Source: Mycolicibacterium alvei | GTDB taxonomy: Bacteria; Actinomycetota; Actinomycetes; Mycobacteriales; Mycobacteriaceae | DNA length: 64,000 nucleotides | Direction: 5' to 3' | Assembly (NCBI RefSeq): GCF_010727325.1 | Contig: NZ_AP022565.1 | Location: 4,402,001 to 4,466,000, forward strand | Part shown: in pieces, positions 17,521-30,000 of the stretch | Layout: each line of letters starts with the position of its first letter | Position numbering within the stretch: position 1 is the first letter of the stretch | The notes under the pieces: model-generated | The model's input: only the letters and a program-made list of their open reading frames with translations | What the model was told of the DNA's origin: nothing | The model's database searches: none | Position numbers and translations under genes: made by a program

Positions 17521-19596
17521 ATGACGACCCGCGAACAGGCTCAGTCGATCCTCGAACAACTGGCCGGGGGCGGGGCGGTGCTGCGCGATGACCAGTGGGC
17601 CGCCATCGAGGCTCTGGTGGTCCAGCGTCGCCGCGCACTGGTCGTCCAACGCACAGGTTGGGGAAAGTCCGCCGTCTACTTCATTGCGGCCAAGCTGCTG
17701 CGCGCTTCCGGACGCGGGCCGACGGTGATCGTCTCCCCGCTGCTGGCATTGATGCGCAACCAGGTGGCCGCGGCCGAGCGCGCCGGCGTGCGGGCCGCCA
17801 CGATCAACTCCGGCAATGTCACCGAGTGGGACGCGATACACCGCCAGGTCGCTGACGGGGAACTCGATGTGCTGCTCGTCAGCCCCGAGCGGCTCAACAA
17901 CCCCGACTTCCGTGACAACGTCCTGCCGGCACTGGCCGCGGATGCGGGCCTGGTGGTGGTCGACGAGGCGCACTGCGTTTCGGACTGGGGGCACGATTTC
18001 CGGCCCGACTACCGCCGGATCCGCACCTTGATCGGTGAATTGGGTTCGCAGGTACCGGTTCTCGCGACAACTGCGACTGCCAACGATCGGGTGGTCACCG
18101 ATGTGGCGGCCCAGTTGGGGGTGGGTGGATCCGATACTTTGGTGCTGCGCGGCGGACTGGACCGTGAGTCGTTGCGGCTGTCGGTGGTGCAGGTGGGCAC
18201 GCCCGCGCAGCGGGCTGCGTGGATTGCGGCGCAACTGGACTCCCTGCCGGGCTCGGGCATCATCTACACGCTGACGGTGGCCCAGGCGCATGATGTGGCC
18301 GCGCTCCTGGCCGAGCGGGGTCACAAGGTGGCCGCCTACACCGGGTCCACCGACACAGGTGAACGTGAACAACTGGAAGCCGATCTGCTCGACAACCGGG
18401 TCAAGGCTCTGGTGGCGACGTCTGCGCTGGGGATGGGTTTCGACAAACCCGACCTGGGGTTCGTCGTGCATCTGGGGGCGCCGTCGTCCCCGATTGCCTA
18501 TTACCAGCAGGTGGGGCGTGCGGGGCGTGCGACCGACAGCGCCGAGGTGATCCTGCTTCCCGGTACCGAGGATCAGGATGTCTGGCGGTACTTCGCCTCG
18601 GTGGCGTTCCCCTCGGAGTCCATGGTGCGAAACGTCATCGGTGCGCTGGAGACTGACCGGGCGCAATCCACCCAGGCGCTGGAGCCGCTGGTGGATCTCA
18701 ACCGGTCTCGCCTGGAGATGGTGCTCAAGGTGCTCGATGTGGACGGCGCGGTCCGCCGGGTGAAGGGCGGCTGGATCGGTACCGGAGAGCCCTGGAGTTA
18801 TGACGAGGCCCGGTACCGGGCGCTGGACGAGGCGCGCCGCCGGGAGCAGCAGGCGATGCTCGACTATCAGGCCACGGGAAGTTGCCGGATGGTGTTTCTG
18901 CGCAGCCAACTCGACGACCCCGAGCTGATGCCGGACGCGCGGTGCGGGCGTTGTGACAATTGCAGCGGCCGGCGTTACGAGGCAGCGGTGGCGCAGGACA
19001 TCCTCACCGACACCGCGCAACGCCTTTCGCGACCCGGCGTCTTGGTGGCCCCACGTAAGCAATGGCCGTCCGGGTTGGCTGCGCTGGGTGTGCCGCTGTC
19101 CGGCCGAATCGCCGAAGGTGCGGCGCCAGGTCGGGCGATCGGCCGGCTCACCGATCTCGGCTGGGGAACGCGGCTGCGGCGCCTGCTGGCCGAGCCAGAC
19201 GCCGAGGTGCCCGACGACGTGATCGGCGCGGCCATCGAGGTGCTCAAGGCGTGGGAGTGGGATCGGCGGCCGACTGCGGTGATGGGGCTGGACTCCGCGA
19301 CGCATCCGGTGCTGATCTCCTCGACGGTGCAGCGGTTGGCGCAGATCGGGCGGCTGACCAATCTGGGAATCCTGTCCTATGCCCCGCAACGCCGGCCCGT
19401 CACGGCCGCGAATTCGGCCTATCGGGTGGCTGCGCTGGACGGCGCATGGGAACGGCCACAACTCGATTCGAAGGGGCCGGTGTTGTTGGTCGATGACATG
19501 ACCGACACCGGATGGACGCTGACCATGGCCACCCGAGTGCTGCGCGACGCTGGAGTGCCCGAGGTTTTGCCATTGGTGTTGGCAAGCGTCAGCTGA
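17521..19596 (+). CDS. recQ: RecQ-family helicase fused to a phosphoribosyltransferase-like C-terminus
   Basis: The 691-residue protein has helicase motifs in RecQ order: TGWGKS (Walker A, residues 45-50), SPLLALMRNQV, the DEAH box in VVVDEAHCVSDWGHDFRPDYR, TATAN, ALGMGFDKPDLGFVVH and QQVGRAGRA. Four Cys near residues 455-485 (SCRMV, ARCGRCDNC) form the RecQ zinc site. The last ~200 residues differ from the usual RQC/HRDC tail and end in VLLVDDMTDTGWT, the PRPP-binding loop motif of type I phosphoribosyltransferases. The ATG at 17521 is preferred; the frame is open for 22 codons upstream, but those overlap terminator-like sequence. The role is presumably DNA repair; what the C-terminal domain does is unknown. 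Confidence 0.85.
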   Translation: MTTREQAQSILEQLAGGGAVLRDDQWAAIEALVVQRRRALVVQRTGWGKSAVYFIAAKLLRASGRGPTVIVSPLLALMRNQVAAAERAGVRAATINSGNVTEWDAIHRQVADGELDVLLVSPERLNNPDFRDNVLPALAADAGLVVVDEAHCVSDWGHDFRPDYRRIRTLIGELGSQVPVLATTATANDRVVTDVAAQLGVGGSDTLVLRGGLDRESLRLSVVQVGTPAQRAAWIAAQLDSLPGSGIIYTLTVAQAHDVAALLAERGHKVAAYTGSTDTGEREQLEADLLDNRVKALVATSALGMGFDKPDLGFVVHLGAPSSPIAYYQQVGRAGRATDSAEVILLPGTEDQDVWRYFASVAFPSESMVRNVIGALETDRAQSTQALEPLVDLNRSRLEMVLKVLDVDGAVRRVKGGWIGTGEPWSYDEARYRALDEARRREQQAMLDYQATGSCRMVFLRSQLDDPELMPDARCGRCDNCSGRRYEAAVAQDILTDTAQRLSRPGVLVAPRKQWPSGLAALGVPLSGRIAEGAAPGRAIGRLTDLGWGTRLRRLLAEPDAEVPDDVIGAAIEVLKAWEWDRRPTAVMGLDSATHPVLISSTVQRLAQIGRLTNLGILSYAPQRRPVTAANSAYRVAALDGAWERPQLDSKGPVLLVDDMTDTGWTLTMATRVLRDAGVPEVLPLVLASVS

Positions 19597-20032
19597 GGGT
19601 TCCCGACCGATTCCGGAAGCCCCAATCAAGATCTGATTAATTGCACGACGAATTCCGTAGGACGCCATTTATTTCACTTGTCAACGATCAATGGATCGCG
19701 CGCGCGAATATTCCGATATTGGTGTGATGTTCCTGGGAGCGTGCTGTTAGCCACGTTCGCTCGTGTTTGCATTCGCAAATTTTGATACCAGCGATCTTGA
19801 CCGGTGATGTGCCACGCACCGCAGTGCAATCGTGGCTAACTCGAATGCTCTGCCACTGGCCGCAGCGTCGGTGAATAGACGATGTGGCGGCCCTGGTGGA
19901 AGATTTGCTGATTGTTGTACGGCTACCCATCTGCGGCCCTCTGCCGGGCTCTGGCAGGTGCACCGGGCCAGCGGCGTCTGCGCGCGGTTTCGCTGGATTG
20001 AACTACATGGATGTCGTGCAGGGTGGGTCGGG
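19597..20032. other. Convergent intergenic region, AT-richer than its surroundings
   Basis: This 436-base gap lies between the convergent stops of the helicase and DUF2505 genes. Its first ~220 bases are noticeably richer in A and T than the flanks, with runs such as GATTAATTGCACGACG and GCAAATTTTGATACC. No credible gene, tRNA or strong terminator was found. It marks the left edge of the peptide synthetase region. Confidence 0.6.
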
Positions 20033-20536
20033 TCAGGCGTGACTCGTGATCCATTCGGCCGTGAAGTGCTGCATCACGGAGATGTTCTGCACCAACATGC
20101 GGCCCATCAGGCCCTCGATCTTCCCGCCGACCAGCGGGACTTTGAACTCCGCGGTCGCTGCACACTGCAACTGCGACCCATCCGACCTGGGTGTTAGGAG
20201 TGCCGTGCCCACCCAGGACCCGGGTGCTCCGTGGGGTACGACGCTGACCTCTCCGCGCACCCGTCCCCCACCGATCGCCCGCCAGTTCTCCTCCTGGACG
20301 ATCTGCCACTCGCTGGGAAAGAACTTGGACAACGGCCCTGGCAGGCCATCTGGGCGCAGGTTGTGGACGACGACGGCGGTCACGGAGCCATCGGTGTCGA
20401 CATTCAACGTGTCGAGTCGGCCGAGACCGCCGAACTTCCTCAATCGGTCCAGCCAGTAGTCCCGTTCGGCGAAGGCTGAGTGGATTTGCTCAACTCTGAC
20501 CGACGAATCAACGGTGAAGTCGAATGACCGGGACAC
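20033..20536 (-). CDS. DUF2505 domain protein (SRPBCC-like)
   Basis: The preferred start is the GTG at 20536 (VSRSFDFTVDSSVRVEQIHSAF), which gives 167 residues and matches the usual start of mycobacterial DUF2505 proteins. An ATG 102 bases upstream adds residues that look unrelated. The protein has the helix-grip type alternation of strands and a long C-terminal helix (GLMGRMLVQNISVMQHFTAEWI), as in lipid- or ligand-binding SRPBCC proteins. No catalytic residues are recognised. It is transcribed away from the mbtH-NRPS operon. A link to that pathway is possible but not shown; similar proteins occur throughout mycobacteria. Confidence 0.78.
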   Translation of the reverse strand: MSRSFDFTVDSSVRVEQIHSAFAERDYWLDRLRKFGGLGRLDTLNVDTDGSVTAVVVHNLRPDGLPGPLSKFFPSEWQIVQEENWRAIGGGRVRGEVSVVPHGAPGSWVGTALLTPRSDGSQLQCAATAEFKVPLVGGKIEGLMGRMLVQNISVMQHFTAEWITSHA

Positions 20537-20740
20537 AGCAACAGAATATTCCTGGATCGCTGATTTCTGCACCCCCGTGAAGAGAAGTCGATATGCTGGC
20601 GCTCTGCAACTAGGTACGTCATAGCTGGAGTGGGCCAAAGAAACAAAAGACAGCGCCGGGCGCAGGTGTGGGGTAATGCAGTCCTGCCACCGGTTCGTTG
20701 CAACGCTTTTCCTGGTCTACTCGATGGTGGGGAGGACCGG

Positions 20741-20971
20741 ATGAGCATCAACCCTTTTGACGATGACAACGGCAGCTTTCTCGTCCTGATCAACGACGAG
20801 GAGCAACACAGCCTGTGGCCGACCTTCGCCGACGTTCCCGCCGGCTGGAGGGTGGCCTACGGCGAAGCGGATCGCACCGCGTGTCTGGACTACATCGAAC
20901 AGAACTGGCCGGACATCCGGCCGAAGACCTTGCGCGAGAGGCTGGCGCAAGGTCAGGCCTCTGACAGGTAG
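20741..20971 (+). CDS. MbtH-like protein, adenylation-domain partner
   Basis: This 76-residue protein is a complete MbtH-family member: it has the [10 protein letters not shown] block, the PAGW motif, and the WPDIRP end block with conserved Trp and Pro residues. MbtH proteins bind adenylation domains and are needed for their folding or activity. The ATG at 20741 follows GGGGAGGA (20729-20735). An open frame upstream adds unrelated residues. It lies 47 bases before the first synthetase, so it heads the NRPS operon. Its presence implies that at least some of the nine adenylation domains need it. The divergent gap of 204 bases upstream (20537-20740) must hold the promoter, but no clear -10/-35 pair was identified. 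Confidence 0.93.
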   Translation: MSINPFDDDNGSFLVLINDEEQHSLWPTFADVPAGWRVAYGEADRTACLDYIEQNWPDIRPKTLRERLAQGQASDR

Positions 20972-21018
20972 ACGGGCCCGGGGGGGACTCGCATTACATC
21001 TCGCGGTGGGAGAATCCG

Positions 21019-24000
21019 ATGCAGCAGGATCAGCAATGGCTGCCGGTAACACGCGCCCAGCTTGACATCTGGCTGGCGCAGGGCATGGCGCACTCCGGTA
21101 CGGAGTGGCAACTCGGCCTGTTCGTGAGAATCGCAGGCGCGGTCGAACGTGACGTCCTTGAATGGGCGATCCGTCGGGTGATCCGTGAGGCCGAACCCGT
21201 GCGCGCCAGGTTCTTCGAAGTGGACGGTCAGGTTTTCCAGAGAGTGGTCGACTACTCGGACGTCGCGCTGGACTTCTATGACATCCGCGACACGGACGAC
21301 CCTGTTCAGGAGGCGCACGACCTGGCGGCGGCAATCCAACACACCCCGATGCCGTTGACCGGGCCCCTGTTCAGGTTCGCACTATTCCAGACACGTACAG
21401 ATGAACACTTCCTGATCGCGTGCTGTCACCACATCGTCGTGGACGGCACCGGCATCGCGCTGATCGGCCATCGCGTTGCGTCCGTCTACTCCGCGACCGT
21501 CAACGGCGAGCCCGTATCTTCCACGTTGTTCGGTTCACTGTCCGACCTGGTCGCTTCCGAATCGGAGTACGAAGCGTCCGATCAGTACCGCATAGATGAG
21601 TCTTACTGGACCGGCAACCTCCCGGCCGACAGCGAGTCGCAGTTTTCGACCCCGCAGTCGGCCGATCTCCGTGAGCCGGACTGGGCCGCATCGCCGGTAC
21701 AACTGGATCCCGACATCCTTCGTCGGGTCGAGCAGTTCGCCGAGCTGAGGAACATCCCTCGATCCTCGATCCTCACCGCGGCGAGTGCACTCCTGGTGCG
21801 GGCATGGGGGCAACAGAACTCAGATGTGGTGCTGGATTTCCCGGTCAGCCGGCGAGTGACCCCTGAGTCGAAGACGTTTCCCGGGATGGTGGCCGGGGTG
21901 GTGCCGTTGGTGATCCACACCTCGCCACGGACGTCGATCGCGGACTTCTGCCAGCATGTGGACAATCGAATCCGAGAAGCATTGCAGCATCAACGATTCC
22001 CTGAGCATGTGCTTGAGCGCAAGGTCAACCCGCGAGGAGCGGGCAAGCTGTCCAGTCGGGTCAGTGTGAATTTCCTTCCTTCGACGTTCACGCTGGATTT
22101 CGCTGGGGTGGAGGCTTCGGCGACATTGACCAACGCCGGTGTCGTAGGGGGATTCGGACTGATCTTCTCAGGCGCCGACGATCAACTGTTCCTCAGCGCC
22201 ATGGGGTCCGGACAGCCGTTCTCGGATTTCGAGGTCGCTGAACTGGCCGCCCGGTTGGAGCGGGTGCTGAGGGCGATGACGGCGGATCCGTTGCGGGCGC
22301 TGTCGTCGGTGGGTGTCTTGGATCGCGATGAGTGCTCGCGACTCGGAACGGTCGGTCATTGGGCGGTCTTGAGGCAGTCGGTGGTCGAAGAGTCGATTCC
22401 GGGATTGTTCGCGGCGCAGGTGGCTAAGGCCCCAGACTCGTTGGCGGTCAGCTTCGACGGTCTCTCGATGTCGTATCGGGAGCTGGATGAGGCATCGAAT
22501 CGGTTGGCACACTTGTTGATCAGTCAGGGTGCCGGCCCGGGTACCTGTGTGGGCCTGCTTTCGGGGCGCTCGGCTGACGCGGTTGTTGCGATCTTGGGGA
22601 TATTGAAGTCGGGAGCGGCATATCTGCCGATTGATCCGGCGGTGCCGGATGCCCGAATCGAATTCATGGTGACAGACGCCGCGCCGGTGGCAGTGCTGAC
22701 CACAACCGCGTTGGTTGAGCGACTGGACGGTTGTGCCGTGGCAGTCATCGATGTGGCTGATCCGCGGGTCGCCGTGCAACCGACGACGGCCCTGGCAGTC
22801 CCGTCTGCTGATGACATGGCACACATCATCTACACATCGGGGACGACGGGAACACCGAAAGGCGTTGCAGTCACTCATCAGAACGTGACTCGGCTCTTCG
22901 ATGGCCTCGATGTAGGTGTCGAGATGGGTCCGGGTCAGGTGTGGGCTCAGTGCTCGTCGTTGGCGTTCGATTATTCGGTGTGGGAGATCTGGGGAGCGCT
23001 GCTGCATGGCGGACGCCTGGTCGTGGTGCCCGAGCAGACCACCCGGTCGCCCGAGGCGCTGCAGGCGCTCCTGGTCGAGGAGCGGGTCACGGTGCTGAGC
23101 CAGACTCCCTCTGCTGTAGGTGTTCTGGATCCTGAACAGTTGAATTCGGTAGCGGCGTTGATGGTGGCTGCTGAGGCATGCCAACCGGACGTGGCGGATC
23201 GGTGGGCGCCGGGCCGGGTGATGATCAACGGGTATGGGCCGACCGAGACGACGGTGTACGCCACGATCAGCACTCCGCTGGTTCCCGGTTCGAGTTCCGT
23301 CCCGGTTGGCGTGCCGGTACCGGGCGCTGCGCTGTTTGTGCTCGATCAGTGGCTACGCCCGGTGACTCCGGGCGTGGTGGGCGAACTGTATGTCGCCGGT
23401 CGAGGCGTGAGTGTGGGCTATGTGCACCGCCCGGGGTTGACTGCCTCACGGTTCGTCCCGTGCCCGTTCGGCGGTGACGGTTCACGGATGTATCGGACCG
23501 GGGATCTGGTGTCGTGGGCCGCCGACGGGCAGTTACGGTATGCCGGGCGGGCTGATGAGCAGGTCAAGATTCACGGATATCGCATCGAACTCGGCGAGAT
23601 CCAAACAGCTTTGGCTGATCTGGACGGCGTCGAACAGGCCGTGGCGATCGCTCGTGAGGACCGCCCCGGCGACAAGCGCCTCGTCGGTTACATCACCGGT
23701 ACCGCCGAGCCGGCGCAGGTGCGGGCCGCGTTGGCGCAACGGTTGCCGAGCTACATGGTGCCGGCGGCAGTGGTGGTGCTCGATGCGTTGCCGTTGACGG
23801 TCAACGGCAAGCTCGACAAGCGCGCGCTGCCTGCCCCCGAGTATGCCGATGGTGACCATTACCGGGCGCCGAGCACGCCCACCGAGGAGATCCTGGCCGG
23901 CATTTTCGCCGAGGTGCTGGGATTGGAGCGGGTCGGGGTGGATGACTCGTTCTTCGACCTCGGTGGCGACAGCATTCTGGCGATGCGTGCGGTGGCCGCG

Positions 24001-27000
24001 ATCAACACCAGTGTGGATGCCGGGCTTGCCGTGCGCACGCTCTTCGACGCACCGACGGTGGCCCAGTTGGCGCCTCGCGTCGGTGAGAGTGCCGACCGGC
24101 GTGCACCTTTGATCGCCCGTGAACGCCCCGAAGCCATTCCACTGTCGTTTGCACAGGGCCGGTTGTGGTTCCTGAACCGGTTCGAGGACGGGGCCGCGAC
24201 CTACAACATGCCGACCGCCTTCCGGATCAACGGCGCCCTCGATGTGGAAGCACTCGCATCGGCGCTCGATGATGTGATCGCCCGGCACGAGTCACTGCGC
24301 ACGGTGTTTCCGCAAGTCGACGGCCTGGCCTTCCAGAAGGTGCTGCCTGCCGAAGCGGGATTGTGGCGGCGCAGCGGGCCCGCGGTGGTACGGGTGCCGG
24401 AGTCCGATCTGGCCGACGAATTGATGGCTTTGGCGGCCTACCGGTTTGATCTGGCCGCCGAGATCCCGATCAGGATCCAGATCTACGAGCTGGGCCCCGA
24501 GCAGTATGTGCTCGGAATTGTGCTGCATCACATTGCCTTTGACGGTTGGTCGATGGCGCCGATGGCTCGGGATGTGGGCGTGGCATATCGGGCTCGGCTC
24601 CACGGCCGGGGTCCGGATTGGGCACCGTTGCCGGTGCAGTATGCCGATTACACTCTGTGGCAGCAGGATTGGCTGGGTTCGGAGTTCGATCCCGACAGCG
24701 TGATCGCTGCACAGCTGGGGTACTGGCGTCGGGAGCTGGCCGACCTGCCCGAGGTGGTGTCTCCGCCGGGGGATCGTTCCCGGCCGGCGGTACCGAGCTA
24801 CCGCGGAGACGCGGTCGAAATGAGCATCGCCCCGCCGGTATGGGCGGGGGTCAAGGCGGTCGCCGCGGCGCACAACGCGACGGTGTCGATGGTGCTGCAG
24901 GCCGCGATGGCGGTGGTGCTGCAGCGGGCCGGTGTCGGCGAGGACGTGGCGCTGGGCACCCCGATCGCCGGACGCAACGATCAGGCGCTCGATGAGTTGG
25001 TCGGTTTCTTCGTCAACACCTGGGTGCTGAGGGTGGCTGTTGAGCCGGCACTGCGGTTCAGCGACGTGGTGGAGCGGGTACGCCAGAAGGCGCTGGATGC
25101 CTATGCCAATCAGGATGTTCCGTTCGAGTTGCTCGTGGAGCGGCTCAACCCGACGCGTTCCACCTCGCACCATCCGTTGTTCCAGGTGGCCCTGGCCTTC
25201 CAGAACAATGTCCGCCCCGAGATCGCGCTGGAGGAGCTCAGCGTCGAACCGTTGACAGCCGACATTCGTACCGCCCGGTTCGACCTCGAATTCGATCTAC
25301 GTGAGCTGCACAGCGGGCACGCCAGTGCACTCTTCGATCTGAAGGCGACGCCCGGCGAGAATCGTGGTGAGCTGATGGCGGCCGGCACGGTCGCGTACGC
25401 GACGGATCTGTATGACCGGTCCAGTATCGAGCGGTTGGTGGGTTGGTTCGGTCGGGTGCTTGAGGTTGTGGTGGCGGACTCGTCGGTGGTGGTGGGCGAG
25501 GTGGGTCTGCTGGATGCTGATGAGCGGGATCTGTTGCTGCAGAACTGGTCTGGTGTCGGTGTTGGTGCTCCGGTGGGGTTGGGTTCGGAGTTGTTGGCTG
25601 CGGCGGTGGCTGCGGATCCGGATGGTGTGGCGGTTGTCGATGGGCAGCGGGTGTTGTCGTATCGGGAGCTGGATGAGGTGTCGAATCGGCTGGCTCGGGT
25701 GTTGATCGATGCGGGGGTGGGTCCCGAGCGTGCGGTGGGCGTGGCGATGGGCCGCTGTGCTGAGTTGGTGGTGGCGTGGTGGGCGGTGCTCAAGGCGGGT
25801 GGGGTGTATGTGCCGGTGGATCGGTCGCATCCGGCCGAGCGGATCGCCACCGTACTCGACACCGTGGAGGCGGTCTGCGTACTGACCGTCGGTGCTGACG
25901 ATGTGGCCGGGGCCGGCGTGCGTCCGGTGTTGGACATGGGGGTGTTGGACCTCGCGGAGCAGTCGTCCAAGCCGATCACCGATGCAGACCGGTTGGCGCC
26001 GTTGGCGATCGACGATGCCGCCTACGTGATCTTCACGTCCGGTTCCACCGGGACACCCAAGGGCGTGGCGATCAGCCATGCGGGTGTGCTGGGGGTGGCC
26101 GCCGCGCATCGCGAGCAACTCGGGGTCCGCCCCGGCGCGCGGGTGCTGATGGTGGCGGCACCGACGTTCGATGCCTCGGTGTTCGAGTGGTTGTGGGCGG
26201 TATCCTCCGGCGCCGCGTTGGTGGTGGCGCCGCCGGATTCCTATGCCGGCGAAGCCCTGCACAAGGTTTTGCAGCACCAGCGTGTTGATGCCGCGTTGAT
26301 CACCCCGACGGTACTGGCGACGCTGGACCCGGCCCGCGTCGATGGACTGGACACGTTGGTCACCGGTGGCGAGGCGTGCCCGGCGGAGCTGGTGGCGGCG
26401 TGGGCACCCGGTCGGGCGATGTTCAACGCCTACGGACCGACCGAGGTCACCATCTGGTCGACCTGGAGTGCGCTCGCGAGTGGCGAACCGGTGCGGATCG
26501 GCGCCCCGGTTCCGGGCACGTCTGCGCTGGTGCTCGACACCCGGTTGAATCCGGTCCCGGTCGGCGTGATCGGCGAGTTGTACCTGGCCGGTCCGACAGT
26601 GGCTCGGGGGTATGTGGGCCGGCCCGATCTGACCGCAGACCGGTTCGTGGCCAACCCGTTTGGGGCCTCCGGATCGCGCATGTATCGCAGTGGGGATCTG
26701 GTGCGCTGGACGCCGGCGGGAAGCCTCGAGTACCTCGGCCGCGCCGATGCGCAGATCAAGCTGCGCGGCCAGCGACTGGAGCTGGGGGAGATCGAGAACA
26801 CCCTGCTCGCCTGCCCACACGTCACCCAGGCGGCAGCGACGATACATCGCAGCAGTACCGGCGTCGATCACCTCGTCGGTTACATCGGCCTCGAACAGGC
26901 CAGCACCGCCGGTAACGACGCAGAGGTTGTCGACCAGTGGCAGAACATCTACGACGAACTGTATGACGCCGATCTCCAGGTGGTGGAGTTCGGCAACGAT

Positions 27001-30000
27001 TTCCGGGGATGGAACAGCAGCTACACCGACGATCCGATTCCGTTGCCGGAAATGGCCGAATGGCGTTCGACGACGGTAGAGCGGATCCTGGCATTGCAAC
27101 CGCGGCGGGTGCTCGAGATCGGCGTCGGCTCGGGTCTGATGCTGTCGCAGATTGCCCCTAGATGTGTGGAGTATTGGGGCACAGACTTTTCCGCACCGAC
27201 CATCGCCAAACTGCAGGCCGAGGTCGCCGGGCAGTCGTGGGGAGAACGGGTCGAACTGTCGACCCGTCCCGCGCACGTCACCGAGGCGCTCCCGCAGGAG
27301 TACTTCGATGTCGTGCTCATCAACTCTGTGGTCCAGTACTTCCCGAGCGCCGGATATCTGGCCGAGGTCATCGACAAGGCCGTCGAACTGTTGGCGCCAG
27401 GTGGCGCCCTGTTCGTCGGAGACGTGCGCAACCACAGTCTGCAGGGTGCATTCCAGACCGGAATCGCACTGGCGCGCAGCGGTACCGGAACCGACACCGA
27501 CGATATCCGTCAGCGCGTACAACGCGCATCGGTGGGCGAGCACGAGTTGCTGTTGGCCCCAGAGTTCTTCACCGGCTGGGCCGCAGAGCATCCTGCGGTG
27601 GGCGGTGTGGGTATCCAGGTCAAACGGGGCGAAGCGGACAATGAGCTGACCCGGTACCGCTACGACGTCGTCGTTCACAAGACGCCTGCCCAGGTGTGCT
27701 CGCTGGCCGGTGCGCCCGACTGGGCTTGGGCGGAATGTGCGGGTCTGAGTGGGTTGCACGCCGAGTTGACGGCCCGACATCCGTCGACGGCGCGGGTCAG
27801 TTCGATTCCCCGGGCCGGGGTGATCGCCGATGTCGCGATCGAACAGGCCCTCGCTTCCGGGCTTCCGCTCGCCGAGGCGCTCGTCCATGCCAACGCGATT
27901 GCCACTGCTGAGGATGTCGTCACACCTGAACAGCTGTACCGGCTCGGGGAGGCCGCCGGATATCACGTCGGGGTCACCTGGGGTACGCAGCCCGGCACGC
28001 TGGACGCCGTATTCATTCTGGCGGTCGACGGCGAGCCGATGCCGGCGCTCACCGATCTCTACCAGCCCGCCACCGATGCCCGTAAGCACGGCGGATATGC
28101 CAACGATCCCCGCACCAATGCCAAGGTCGGTGACGTCCGCCAGTGGTTGGTCGACCAGCTGCCCGAATACATGGTGCCGACCCAGATCGTGGTTCTCGAA
28201 CAGTTCCCGCTGACCTCCTCAGGCAAGATCGACCGAAAGGCGTTGCCCGAACCGACGTTCACTGCCACCTCCTTCCGGGCCCCGCAGACCCACACGGAGA
28301 AGATCGTCGCGGAGGTGTTCAGCGACGTGCTGGGGCTCGCCCGGGCCGGTCTCGACGATGATTTCTTCGCCCTCGGCGGCGATTCGTTGATCGCCATTCG
28401 GGTCAGCGCGAGGCTGCAGGCGTCGCTCGGTTGGGAGGTGCCGGTGCGGTACCTGTTCGACGAGCCCACCGTCGGAGGCCTTGCCGACTTCCTGGACCGG
28501 CATCGGGACAGCGCAGATCGCCCACCGCTGAGCGTGCAGCAGCGTCCCGAAGTCCTGCCGCTGTCGTATGCCCAGCAACGGTTGTGGTTCCTCGAGCAGT
28601 TGCAGGGTCCGTCCCCGATCTACAACATGGCTGTCGCACTGCGACTTCGGGGGACTCTGGACGTCGACGCACTCGGTTCGGCCTTCGCCGATGTCATCGC
28701 TCGTCAGGAAAGCCTGCGGACACTGTTCACCGCGGTCGACGGTGTCCCCCGACAGATGGTGCTTCCGGTAGAGCAGGTGGACTTCGGCTGGAAAGTGGTC
28801 GACGCCACTGCGTGGTCGGGCGATCGGCTGGATGAAGCGATCGCTGCGACGGCGCGATACAGCTTCGACCTGACAAACGAAATCCCCCTGCAGGCCAAGC
28901 TGTTTCGGATCAGTGCAGACGAGCACGTGATGGCGGCCGTCGTCCACCACATCGCGGCCGACGGCTGGTCGGTGGCTCCGCTGGTGGCGGATCTGAGCGT
29001 GGCCTATGCCGGCCGGTGCGGGGGCAGGGCACCGATCTGGGCGCCGCTACCGGTGCAGTACGCGGACTACACGTTGTGGCAGCAGGACTGGCTCGGCTCG
29101 GACTCTGATCCCGACAGTGTGATCTCGGCGCAGGTGGCCTATTGGGTGGATGCACTGGCGGGCCTTCCCGAGCGCCTGGAGTTGCCGACGGACCGGCCAT
29201 ACCCGCCCGTCGCGGACTACCGGGGTTCCAGCGTGGCGGTCAACTGGTCTGCCGAGTTGCAGCAGCAGATCGCCCGGGTGGCTCGCGAGAACAATGCGAC
29301 CAGCTTCATGGTGGTGCAGGCCGCGCTGGCTGTGCTGTTGTCCCAACTGGGCTCCAGTTCCGATGTGGCAGTGGGTATCGCCACGGCCGGTCGTGGCGAG
29401 TCGGCCTTGGACGAGTTGGTGGGATTCTTCGTCAACACGTTGGTACTACGCGTCGACTTGGCCGGAGACCCCACCGTGGCCGACCTGTTGAGCCAGGTGC
29501 GTCAACGCGCACTGGACGCCTACGAGCATCAGGATGTGCCCTTCGAAGTGTTGGTGGACCGGCTCAATCCGACCCGCAGCCTCACCCACCATCCCCTGGT
29601 GCAGGTTCTGCTGACCTGGCAGAACCTGCCGTGGCAGCACAGCGATCCAGCCGCCGGACTGACCTTGGGCGACGTCGAGGCCACTCCGTTGGAGGTTGAA
29701 ACACAAACCGCTAGAACAGATCTCGTGTTCTCACTGGCTGAGCACTACAACAGTACGGGTGCACCCACCGGGATCTCCGGGATGGTGGAGTTCCGCACCG
29801 ATGTGTTCGACGAGGCCGGCATTCAGACTCTGATCGACCGGTTGCAGCGGGTGCTGGTGGCGATCACGGCCGATACCACGCAGCCGTTGTCGGCTGTCGA
29901 TCTGCTGGTTGTCGCCGAGCGGGTGCGACTGGACGAGTTGGGGCGCCGGGCCGTCTTGGCGCGGCCGGTGGCCGAGCACTCGATTCCGGGATTGTTCGCG

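Noticed and set aside
19597..21018. tRNA or attachment site marking integration of the NRPS region
   Set aside because: No cloverleaf-forming sequence or repeated half-site was found on either side of the cluster.
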